From Dehalococcoidia bacterium (GTDB lineage Bacteria; Chloroflexota; Dehalococcoidia; Lucifugimonadales; JAGWBF01), in assembly GCA_021296025.1 (NCBI GenBank), contig JAGWBF010000066.1, positions 1 to 12,302 on the forward strand: a stretch of DNA of 12,302 nucleotides. Reading direction: 5' to 3'. How positions within the stretch are numbered: the stretch's first letter is position 1; each line of letters opens with the position of its first letter. Positions 7,133 to 12,302 of this stretch are shown piece after piece. The notes below the pieces were generated by a model. The model worked only from the letters and a program-made list of their open reading frames with translations, was not told where the DNA came from and did no database searches. Both the position numbers and the translations under genes were made by a program.

Positions 7133-8122
7133 TTAGTCTTCCTTGACGTTGATGGGAATGACGCCAGGCCCCCACCAGCGCTCCCACATGTCGTCCACCT
7201 TGCTCTGGACGAACTTCGTGTCTTCTTCGGTGAAGTGGGCAAAGCGTCCCTGGCGCGAGAGATACTCTTCGACTGGCCTGCGCTGCTTCATTCCCTTGGC
7301 GATGGCTTTGGAAGGGCCGTTGAGGAACAGCTCGCCGTCCACGATCTCGTAGAGCACCCAGAGGCCGGTCTCCACAGCCAGCATACCAAGCTCATGAGAG
7401 AACTTGGGGTCGTAGTCCCATCCCTTTGGGCAGGGGTCGATGCTGTGAATGAAAGTGGGTCCGCCGATGGTCAGCGCCCGGCGCAGCTTATTTGTCATGT
7501 CCAACCCGTAGGAACCGCAGGAGGTGGCCAGGTACCGGCAATCGGGATGGCCGGCCGCCAGCATACCAACCATGTTTTTCTTCCAGCGGGTGTTCATGAT
7601 GCGGTGCACCTTGCCCGGAGGGCTGAAGGTGGAGTTGGCGCCCCAGGGGGATGAGCCCGAAACCTGGATGTCTGTGTTGGCGTAGGACTCATTGTCGTAC
7701 AGAAGGACGAGATGGTTGTACTCCGGGTGAGTGAGGGAGGCGGATATGCCCGAGAGCCCCATGTCGATCCCGCCTCCGTCTCCGCAGAAGGAGATGACGT
7801 TGATAGGTTCGTCCTTGACCTTGCCCTTTCTCATGAGAGCCTTGAGGCCGGCCGCCGTGCCGGTCGCTGCCGCACCCGAGGAACCCAGCTGGGTATGCAT
7901 CCATGGCACAACCCAAGGGCTGGTGTAATAGGTCGTGTTGGCTACGTACATACAGCCGGTGCTTCCCGTAACGATGGTGCGGTCCCCGGCAGCCTTCACC
8001 ATCAGACGCATCGTCAAGGCCGATTCGCACCCCTGACATGTCCGGTGCCCCGATGTGAACATCTCCTCGATGGGGATGTTCTTCACACCTCTTACCTGGG
8101 GAAGATCTACCATCTGAGTCAT
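7133..8122 (-). CDS. 2-oxoacid:ferredoxin oxidoreductase beta subunit (TPP-binding, PorB-like)
   Basis: This subunit binds thiamine pyrophosphate and the proximal [4Fe-4S] cluster. The cluster ligands expected in PorB-type proteins are present: C29 and C32 in HRTCQGC, C57 in STGCMYV and C231 in DPCPKGW. The TPP/Mg motif is GDGGGID (114-120) followed by DNESYANTDIQ (143-153). That last motif has Asp where most relatives have Gly (NTGxQ). PWGANSTFSPPGK (159-171) is also typical of the family. At 329 residues it is of normal length. The start is ATG at 8122 with AGGAGG at 8129-8134, inside the 3' end of the alpha gene; the two genes are separated by 3 bases, so they are co-translated. Automated pipelines would probably call it pyruvate:ferredoxin oxidoreductase beta; the alpha-subunit residues argue for another substrate. 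Confidence 0.92.
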   Translation of the reverse strand: MTQMVDLPQVRGVKNIPIEEMFTSGHRTCQGCESALTMRLMVKAAGDRTIVTGSTGCMYVANTTYYTSPWVVPWMHTQLGSSGAAATGTAAGLKALMRKGKVKDEPINVISFCGDGGGIDMGLSGISASLTHPEYNHLVLLYDNESYANTDIQVSGSSPWGANSTFSPPGKVHRIMNTRWKKNMVGMLAAGHPDCRYLATSCGSYGLDMTNKLRRALTIGGPTFIHSIDPCPKGWDYDPKFSHELGMLAVETGLWVLYEIVDGELFLNGPSKAIAKGMKQRRPVEEYLSRQGRFAHFTEEDTKFVQSKVDDMWERWWGPGVIPINVKED

Positions 8123-8125
8123 AGT

Positions 8126-9340
8126 CTACCTCCTTACACCTATCCACTGTTTATCGCGGTCTATTTTACCAGTTGCCAGGGCCTCGTACATCACGTCCTT
8201 CATTTCAACGACGTTCTGGCCCCGGACTTCCCGGCCTCCCAAGCCAGCAATGAAGCTGATGACTAGGGGCTTCTTTTCCGAGTCGTACAGGGCTGCCCTG
8301 ATGTCATTGTACAGCACTCCGCCAAAGTCTGGGGAACCGAAGGAGTAGTCTCTGTCAACCACTCCGATAGCCTTGAACCGGGAGAGGCATGCCTTGATTT
8401 CTTCGGTGGCGAAGGGGCGGAACCACTTTATCCGTACGAAGCCCACCTTGATGCCCTGCTCGCGCATCTGCCGTACGGCCACGCGCACCGGGAGGGCCAA
8501 GGTGCCCATCCCAACGAACACAACCTCCGCATCGTCGGTCATGTACTCCTCGAAGAAGGGGCTTGGGGTCCCTCGTCCAAAGATGTCTCTGAACTCTTCG
8601 TGCACCTCTTCGACCACTCCCTTTGCCCTACGCATTCCGTCATCCGTCTGCCTCCGGATCTCCATCAGCCAGTCCTCGTTGACCTGGGGCGCCACGGTGA
8701 TGGGGTTGTCGGGGTGGAGGACCTTGTCTCCCCTGTCGTAGCGGGGGAGGAACTTGTCCACCAGGGACTTGTCCGGGACGTTGGTCAAGACCTGGGAGTG
8801 GGTCAGGAAGGAACCGTCGGCGCTGATGGCGCAGGGCAGGAACACCCTGGGGTCCTCGGCGATACGCCAGGCCATCAGGGCAGTGTCCAGGGCTTCCTGG
8901 GCAGTGGCAACCCAGTTGAGCATCCATCCCAGGTCCCGCACGGCCAGCGCATCGTTGTGCTCGGTGCCGAAGGCTCCCGGGTCATCCAGGGCCCGGTTGC
9001 CGACCATAGCCACTACGGGAAGCCTTAGCCCGGCCGTTACCGCCAAGGCTTCGAATGCGTAGAACCAGCCCACTCCGCTGGAGCCGCAGAAGACCCGAGC
9101 TCCCACAGCCGAGGCGTGCTTGACGATCTCAAACTGAGAGTGCTCGCTTTCTGCAACTATGAACTCGCAGTCCATCTCACCGTCTGCCACAAGTCTGGAG
9201 ACGTACTGCATGACCGTGTCGTAGGGGCGGATGGGGTACGCTGTGATCACATCTACATCAGCCATTGAACAAGCGATGGCAATGGCTTCGCTTCCGCTTA
9301 TGAGAAGCTCTTGTTCCGGCTTTTCAATCGTCGTTGACAT
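8126..9340 (-). CDS. 2-oxoacid:ferredoxin oxidoreductase alpha subunit, oxalate-oxidoreductase-like active site
   Basis: The 404-residue protein has the PorA architecture: an N-terminal pyrimidine-binding TPP domain (about 12-200), then a transketolase C-like domain (about 265-390, with DDAEVVFVGMGTLALPVRVAV and KVGFVRIKWFRPFATEEI). The TPP-activating Glu lies in VAESEHSQ (E64/E66). In the substrate motif the usual YPITP is YPIRP (R38). GNRALDDPGAFG (114-125) supplies R116 and D119. By ungapped offset these correspond to R31, R109 and D112 of Moorella oxalate oxidoreductase as I recall it, whereas pyruvate enzymes have Thr at the first position. Oxalate or another small dicarboxylic or 2-oxo acid is therefore a plausible substrate. 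ATG at 9340 overlaps the preceding TAA (TAATG), with GGAGGG at 9347-9352, indicating translational coupling. Confidence 0.92.
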   Translation of the reverse strand: MSTTIEKPEQELLISGSEAIAIACSMADVDVITAYPIRPYDTVMQYVSRLVADGEMDCEFIVAESEHSQFEIVKHASAVGARVFCGSSGVGWFYAFEALAVTAGLRLPVVAMVGNRALDDPGAFGTEHNDALAVRDLGWMLNWVATAQEALDTALMAWRIAEDPRVFLPCAISADGSFLTHSQVLTNVPDKSLVDKFLPRYDRGDKVLHPDNPITVAPQVNEDWLMEIRRQTDDGMRRAKGVVEEVHEEFRDIFGRGTPSPFFEEYMTDDAEVVFVGMGTLALPVRVAVRQMREQGIKVGFVRIKWFRPFATEEIKACLSRFKAIGVVDRDYSFGSPDFGGVLYNDIRAALYDSEKKPLVISFIAGLGGREVRGQNVVEMKDVMYEALATGKIDRDKQWIGVRR

Positions 9341-10515
9341 TACAGGCCCTCCACTACGTTCCGGCTGTCGGTAACGCTACCGACCTCCTCCCGGTATTGG
9401 CCGACATGATGGAAGCCGTGAGAGCGAGGCTCCTGGGTCTTCTGCTTCTCCACGATCTCGGTCATCCACTTGTTGTAGCCGTCCTTGTTGGTGTTCCAGT
9501 CTTCCCATTGGCTGAGATTGCCCTCGAACTCCGCCTCGTTGACCATGGTTATGCAGTCGGGCACGGGGCAGACATCTTCGCAGACACCGCAGCCACAGCA
9601 GGACTCCATGTTGGAGTCGTACAGCCCGTCGGGAGTTACGTCGAAGCAGGAGTCCGGGCAGTGCAGCCAGCACAGGGTGCACTTGATGCATGTCTCGAAG
9701 TTGACCACCGGGCGCATGGTGCGGGTGCTCCACTTCTTGAAGTAGGGGTTCCGCACCGGTTCGTATCCGCCGTCACCACCTCGGAAGCCCGCGCCTTGTT
9801 CCACGTTGCGAACGACCAGCGCTTCTTCCATGGTTGTCCAGCCAGGCAAATCGAAGCTAAAGGGTTCCTCCGGGTTTCCTTCGCCAGGCTCGACCACCCG
9901 GGTCTCAATCCGATCGTGCGACTTCCGAGCCGAGTCTACCTTAACAGGGTTGTTCCACTGCTCCAGTATGGCCTCCTCCATCGACTCGAGGCTGACCATC
10001 TCAGGACAGACCTTACAGATGGCGCCCAGTACCCGGACGTCGGTGTGATCGTCCTTATAGACCCATAGTCCGGAGAAGCTGGTGCTGCCCTGCACCACCC
10101 CGATGTTGTAGGGAACATCCTTGGTGTGGATATCCCTTACCAGGTCGCTCCTGCCTTGCACAGATGTCACCAGGACCGTTCCGGTGTTCTTGGTAAGCTG
10201 GTTGATGGGCTGAAGGCCGTACCAACCCCAGGACTCCACTCCCTTGCAGAGGGTGTCGTCCACGGCTACCGTCACATCGACGTTGTCCGCTTCGTACATC
10301 GCCAGGTTCTCTTCCAGCTCCTCCTGGGTATCTGCCACAACGGCGAAGTACTTTGCGGGAATGCCGTTCCTCTCTGGGGAATCTCCATACCTCCCGAAGC
10401 CTATCCCAACCTTCCCTTCCTTTCGGGCTGCCAGGACAATAGCCCGACAGATGTTCCGGGCAAGGGTCTTCTGGAATATGCCTCTATAGACCACCTCAAG
10501 CGACGTTTTGCCCAT
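9340..10515 (-). CDS. 2-oxoacid:ferredoxin oxidoreductase fused gamma-delta subunit (PorG plus 2x[4Fe-4S])
   Basis: This 391-residue protein fuses a PorG-type gamma domain and a PorD-type ferredoxin domain. Residues 7-185 are gamma: VVYRGIFQKTLARNICRAI, a Gly-rich FGRYGDSPERN stretch, VAVDDTLC and TGTVLVTS. Residues 271-325 carry two clusters in CxxCxxCxxxC pattern, C276-C279-C282-C286 and C306-C309-C312-C316, the electron wire to external ferredoxin. A linker of roughly 85 residues (185-270) and a polar tail of about 65 residues (327-391) have no family equivalent I recognise. The ATG at 10515 has AAGGAGG at 10520-10526, preceded by a small hairpin. It is the first structural gene after the FadR-type regulator (76-base gap) and overlaps the alpha gene by one base. 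Confidence 0.9.
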   Translation of the reverse strand: MGKTSLEVVYRGIFQKTLARNICRAIVLAARKEGKVGIGFGRYGDSPERNGIPAKYFAVVADTQEELEENLAMYEADNVDVTVAVDDTLCKGVESWGWYGLQPINQLTKNTGTVLVTSVQGRSDLVRDIHTKDVPYNIGVVQGSTSFSGLWVYKDDHTDVRVLGAICKVCPEMVSLESMEEAILEQWNNPVKVDSARKSHDRIETRVVEPGEGNPEEPFSFDLPGWTTMEEALVVRNVEQGAGFRGGDGGYEPVRNPYFKKWSTRTMRPVVNFETCIKCTLCWLHCPDSCFDVTPDGLYDSNMESCCGCGVCEDVCPVPDCITMVNEAEFEGNLSQWEDWNTNKDGYNKWMTEIVEKQKTQEPRSHGFHHVGQYREEVGSVTDSRNVVEGL

Positions 10516-10525
10516 GGTTCCTCCT

Positions 10526-10539
10526 TAGCATTTTTGCTA
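10526..10539 (-). promoter_or_regulatory. Small hairpin abutting the ribosome binding site of the gamma-delta gene
   Basis: TAGCA and TGCTA form a 5-bp stem with a 4-base A loop on the minus strand, and its last base is the neighbour of AAGGAGG. The stem is too short to be a terminator. It could influence ribosome access or be a minor mRNA processing or stability element; chance is also possible. Confidence 0.3.
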
Positions 10540-10591
10540 TGTGCCGATCAATTCCCTATCTGCAGAAGCAGGTACGTGAACACTGCTTACG

Positions 10592-11320
10592 TCAATCCGA
10601 TACCGAGCTCGCAAGCTCTTCAGCCGAGCCTCCAAGGATATAGGCAGGCTCTACTTCGGTTATGTGGTGTTCCATGGCCGTCCGTGCCCCTTCCGAGTTT
10701 CCCGTACTAACCATGTGCAGTATCTGGCGGTGGGAGGCCAAGGAGCGCTGTGGCCTTCCCGGGCTCTGCATGGCATGGTCCCTGGATTGGGCGAGAATGT
10801 CGGACATGGTCGAGATCACTTTGACCAGGACCGGGTTGTGGGTCCCCTGGGCCAGCGCAAAGTGGAAGGAAGTATCGCCTTCCACTCCCGTTCCACCGTC
10901 TGCGATCTGCCTCTCCTGGTCTTCGATGGCTTCCTGCATCCGGTCGCAGTCCTCGGAGGTAGAGCGTTCAGCCGACAAGGAAGCGATATGGGGCTCCAGC
11001 AGGTGGCGCACTTCGAAGATGCCCTCCAGGTCCCGGTTAGCCCCGGTGAGGGTGGAAACGATGATGGATGCGAGGGGTTCTAAAGACTCGGTGCTGACGT
11101 AGGTTCCGGACCCTGGGCGGCTAATCACCATACCCTGAAGCTCAAGTGACCTCATCGCTTCGCGAAGGGAACCTCGCCCCACCTGGAATCGTTCAGCGAG
11201 CTCCCTCTCCGAGGGTAACCGGTCGCCTGGCTTCAACACACCGTCGCGGATCAGGTCCCGTATCTGGCCTGCTATATCCTGGTGTATTTTGCGCCGCTGT
11301 ATTACCTGGAAATCTTCCAT
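10592..11320 (-). CDS. FadR-subfamily GntR transcriptional regulator with FCD domain
   Basis: This 242-residue regulator probably controls the adjacent oxidoreductase genes. The N-terminal winged helix (residues about 9-76) has the classic GntR pattern LKPGDRLPSERELAERFQVG, then SLREAMRSLELQGMV and RPGSGTYV. The C-terminal all-helical FCD effector domain carries the expected metal and carboxylate ligands: D149 and H153 (DTSFHFALA), H197 (SHRQIL) and H218/H219 (MEHHITEV). FCD regulators of this type (PdhR, LldR, GlcC) sense small organic acids. The ATG at 11320 is chosen because the ATG at 11383 lies between the -35 and -10 elements of the gene's own promoter, so a transcript from it could not include it. 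GAGAG at 11325-11330 is a weak ribosome binding site. The gene ends 76 bases before the gamma-delta start with no terminator between, consistent with an operon. Confidence 0.88.
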   Translation of the reverse strand: MEDFQVIQRRKIHQDIAGQIRDLIRDGVLKPGDRLPSERELAERFQVGRGSLREAMRSLELQGMVISRPGSGTYVSTESLEPLASIIVSTLTGANRDLEGIFEVRHLLEPHIASLSAERSTSEDCDRMQEAIEDQERQIADGGTGVEGDTSFHFALAQGTHNPVLVKVISTMSDILAQSRDHAMQSPGRPQRSLASHRQILHMVSTGNSEGARTAMEHHITEVEPAYILGGSAEELASSVSD

Positions 11321-11331
11321 CCACTCTCTCG

Positions 11332-11358
11332 TGGTCAGATGGTATGGTGGTCTGACCA
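11332..11358 (-). promoter_or_regulatory. Predicted FadR/PdhR-type operator in the regulator's leader
   Basis: TGGTCTGACCA (11348-11358) is a perfect palindrome of form TGGT-N3-ACCA, the core recognised by many FadR-subfamily regulators (PdhR, LldR, FadR). A further half, TGGTCAGA at 11332-11339, pairs with TCTGACCA at 11351-11358 as an 8-bp inverted repeat. The site falls just downstream of the predicted transcription start, where a bound repressor would block its own operon. I found no second copy in the 10516-10591 gap or before the PLP enzyme gene. Confidence 0.6.
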
Positions 11359-11373
11359 ATTGAGACTGTCGGC

Positions 11374-11402
11374 AAAATACCATGCTTGTTTACATCTGTC
11401 AA
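11374..11402 (-). promoter_or_regulatory. Promoter of the regulator-oxidoreductase operon
   Basis: On the minus strand a perfect TTGACA (11397-11402) and TATTTT (11374-11379, four of six) are spaced by exactly 17 bases. The transcript would begin near 11367, run through the palindromic operator and reach the regulator ATG at 11320 after about 47 bases. Confidence 0.7.
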
Positions 11403-11474
11403 TACCCTGCCGGAATCGATGTCCCCAGTTTCCTTTTCGGATATGAACGGAGGAGCGAACTGGTAGGCAAGTGG

Positions 11475-11503
11475 TTGGAAGGATGGCGAGTTCAGGTTAC
11501 AAT
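11475..11503 (+). promoter_or_regulatory. Promoter of the DUF971 gene
   Basis: TTGGAA (11475-11480) and TACAAT (11498-11503; five of six) are separated by exactly 17 bases. Transcription would start near 11510, about 29 bases before the ATG at 11539. It is divergent from the regulator promoter 72 bases away, so the two could be co-influenced. Confidence 0.6.
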
Positions 11504-11538
11504 GGGCCGACTACAAAGAACCGGAAGCTCTCATATTT

Positions 11539-11856
11539 ATGGACAACGAACCCGACAAGATCGAACTGGAAGACCAGGGAATCCGTATAACCTGGCAGGA
11601 TGGTCATCGCAGTATCTACCCCCATCGGGTGTTGAGGCTGAAGTGCCCCTGCGCCCAGTGCGTGGATGAAATGACCCATGAGCTCCGTCTTGACCCGGAA
11701 AGCGTCCCCATGGATGTGCGGGCAGAGGACCACCTGGTGGTCGGCAACTATGCCTTGCAGTTCCTTTGGAGTGATGTCCACTACACTGGCATATACACCT
11801 ACGAGTTCCTGCGGTCGAACTGCACCTGCATGGAGTGCCTGGCCGCCAGGGACTGA
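11539..11856 (+). CDS. DUF971 (GBBH-like N-terminal) domain protein
   Basis: The 105 residues are a complete single-domain DUF971 (PF06155) protein. Family hallmarks are ITWQDGH (17-23), LRLKCPCAQC (32-41), VVGNYALQFLWSDVHYTGIY (67-86) and the closing LRSNCTCMEC (91-100). Related domains form the N-terminus of gamma-butyrobetaine hydroxylase and occur fused to Mrp/ApbC Fe-S carrier proteins. The stand-alone form has no established activity. The paired CxCxxC motifs (C36/C38/C41 and C95/C97/C100) suggest it binds zinc or an Fe-S cluster. The ATG at 11539 has only a poor ribosome binding site (GGAAG about 11 bases upstream), but a good promoter sits upstream and the protein length fits the family. 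It converges with the FmdB gene, 28 bases away. Confidence 0.87.
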   Translation: MDNEPDKIELEDQGIRITWQDGHRSIYPHRVLRLKCPCAQCVDEMTHELRLDPESVPMDVRAEDHLVVGNYALQFLWSDVHYTGIYTYEFLRSNCTCMECLAARD

Positions 11857-11884
11857 ATTATGCCGGGATAGTCGGATGTCTGAG

Positions 11885-12109
11885 CTAGGGGGTGCTTGGG
11901 GTTTCCGGCTTTTCGGTGGAAGGTTTGGAGGAGCTCACCTGGGCGCAGATGTGGCCATACTGACCATCCCTGAATCCGAACACCGAAAACTTCCGTTTGC
12001 CCGGCGACTCGCAGTCGGGGCATGCTGAGGGGTCGTCCCGCAGGGCAAGAGGGCGGACCGACTCGAAAATGTGCCCGCAGCTGGTGCACTCATACTCGTA
12101 AACAGGCAT
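11885..12109 (-). CDS. FmdB family zinc-ribbon protein
   Basis: This 74-residue protein starts MPVYEYECTSCGHIFE, the hallmark of the FmdB/Zn_ribbon_8 family (PF09723). Zinc ligands C8 and C11 pair with C30 and C33 (CPDC). The GKRKFSVFGF segment and a polar Ser/Pro/Thr-rich tail follow, as in typical members. The family is named after a putative regulator of formamidase genes in Methylophilus, but its general function is unknown. The ATG at 12109 has GGAGG at 12115-12119, five bases upstream. It begins 21 bases after the stop of the CoA-transferase gene, so the two are probably co-transcribed. Confidence 0.88.
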   Translation of the reverse strand: MPVYEYECTSCGHIFESVRPLALRDDPSACPDCESPGKRKFSVFGFRDGQYGHICAQVSSSKPSTEKPETPSTP

Positions 12110-12130
12110 ATCTTCCTCCCGAAGCAGGGT

Positions 12131-12302
12131 TCAAATCGTCCCTGAGTCTTTAAGGCTTTCGATCTGGTCAGCAGTGTACCCCAGCACCTCCGCCAGCACC
12201 TCTTCGTTATGTTGACCCAGGGTTGGAGCGGGCCCGAACACCTCATCGTCGCCCAGCTTGATAGGGTTTCCCGGCATGGAGTACCTGCCGGCAGTTGGAT
12301 GG
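12131..12302 (-). CDS. Class III (CaiB/BaiF) CoA-transferase, C-terminal fragment at window edge
   Basis: The minus-strand frame entering from the right edge encodes 56 residues plus stop. They include SMPGNPIKLGDDEVFGPAPTL, GQHNEEVLAEVLGYTADQIE and SLKDSGTI. This matches the C-terminus of family III CoA-transferases: P-x-KL, a short linker, then PxLGQHNEEVL, LGY and a final L..xGxI. Members move CoA between acyl-CoA esters and free acids such as carnitine, bile acids, formate/oxalate or mesaconate. The visible tail cannot tell which. The catalytic Asp lies outside the window. The gene ends just before FmdB in the same orientation. Confidence 0.88.
   Translation of the reverse strand, partial: HPTAGRYSMPGNPIKLGDDEVFGPAPTLGQHNEEVLAEVLGYTADQIESLKDSGTI

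Noticed and set aside
9334..10068. Plus-strand open frame of 244 codons opposite the gamma-delta gene
   Set aside because: The minus strand encodes two intact [4Fe-4S] motifs and a PorG domain; the plus frame is a mirror artefact without motifs.
11321..11383. Upstream ATG at 11383 as start of the FadR-type regulator
   Set aside because: This ATG lies between the -35 (11397-11402) and -10 (11374-11379) elements, upstream of the predicted transcript start, and the extra residues are not family-like.
11935..12246. Minus-strand 103-codon open frame across the FmdB gene and the CoA-transferase tail
   Set aside because: It overlaps two recognisable proteins in a different frame and has no family features.
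1..12302. CRISPR arrays, tRNA/rRNA genes, insertion-sequence ends, att sites
   Set aside because: Scanning both strands by eye showed no regularly spaced repeats, transposase remnants, tRNA-like cloverleaf sequence or rRNA signatures.

Overview
The window reads as ordinary bacterial chromosome, moderately G+C-rich, with dense gene packing, several TTG starts and sigma70-type promoters. The DnaN tail, the KHENHQ-type PLP enzyme and the general gene mix suggest Chloroflexota (a Dehalococcoidia/SAR202-like lineage). That placement is an inference from protein flavour; no 16S rRNA gene is present.

Layout, left to right. uvrC (plus strand) runs in from the left edge. It is followed by an unrecognised winged-helix protein with its own promoter (1940-2500). 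Converging on it from the minus strand is dnaN, the DNA polymerase sliding clamp, which has a near-consensus promoter but is broken by a frameshift plus an 8-residue gap. Next come a 74-residue HTH protein with a clear promoter and terminator, and a COG2426-type small membrane exporter, both minus. A HypE/PurM-like ATP-binding protein (plus) converges on a PLP-dependent threonine/serine dehydratase-like enzyme (minus).

The most interesting block is 7071-11402, on the minus strand: a FadR-subfamily GntR regulator, then three genes for a 2-oxoacid:ferredoxin oxidoreductase, ordered fused gamma-delta, alpha, beta, and closed by a strong hairpin. The genes are tightly coupled (76-nt gap, 1-nt overlap, 3-nt gap). 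The alpha subunit carries Arg where pyruvate enzymes have Thr in the YPITP motif, together with a downstream R-x-x-D. This constellation, plus the gamma-delta fusion, resembles the oxalate oxidoreductase of Moorella as I remember it. The unit may therefore oxidise oxalate or another small dicarboxylic or 2-oxo acid instead of pyruvate, under a carboxylate-sensing repressor that appears to bind its own leader at a TGGT-N3-ACCA palindrome.

Beyond the regulator and divergent from it lies a DUF971 protein with two CxCxxC motifs. Converging on that are an FmdB-type zinc ribbon and the C-terminal end of a class III (CaiB/BaiF) CoA-transferase entering from the right edge. No RNA genes, insertion sequences, CRISPR arrays or integration sites were seen, and no intergenic gap exceeds 300 bases.
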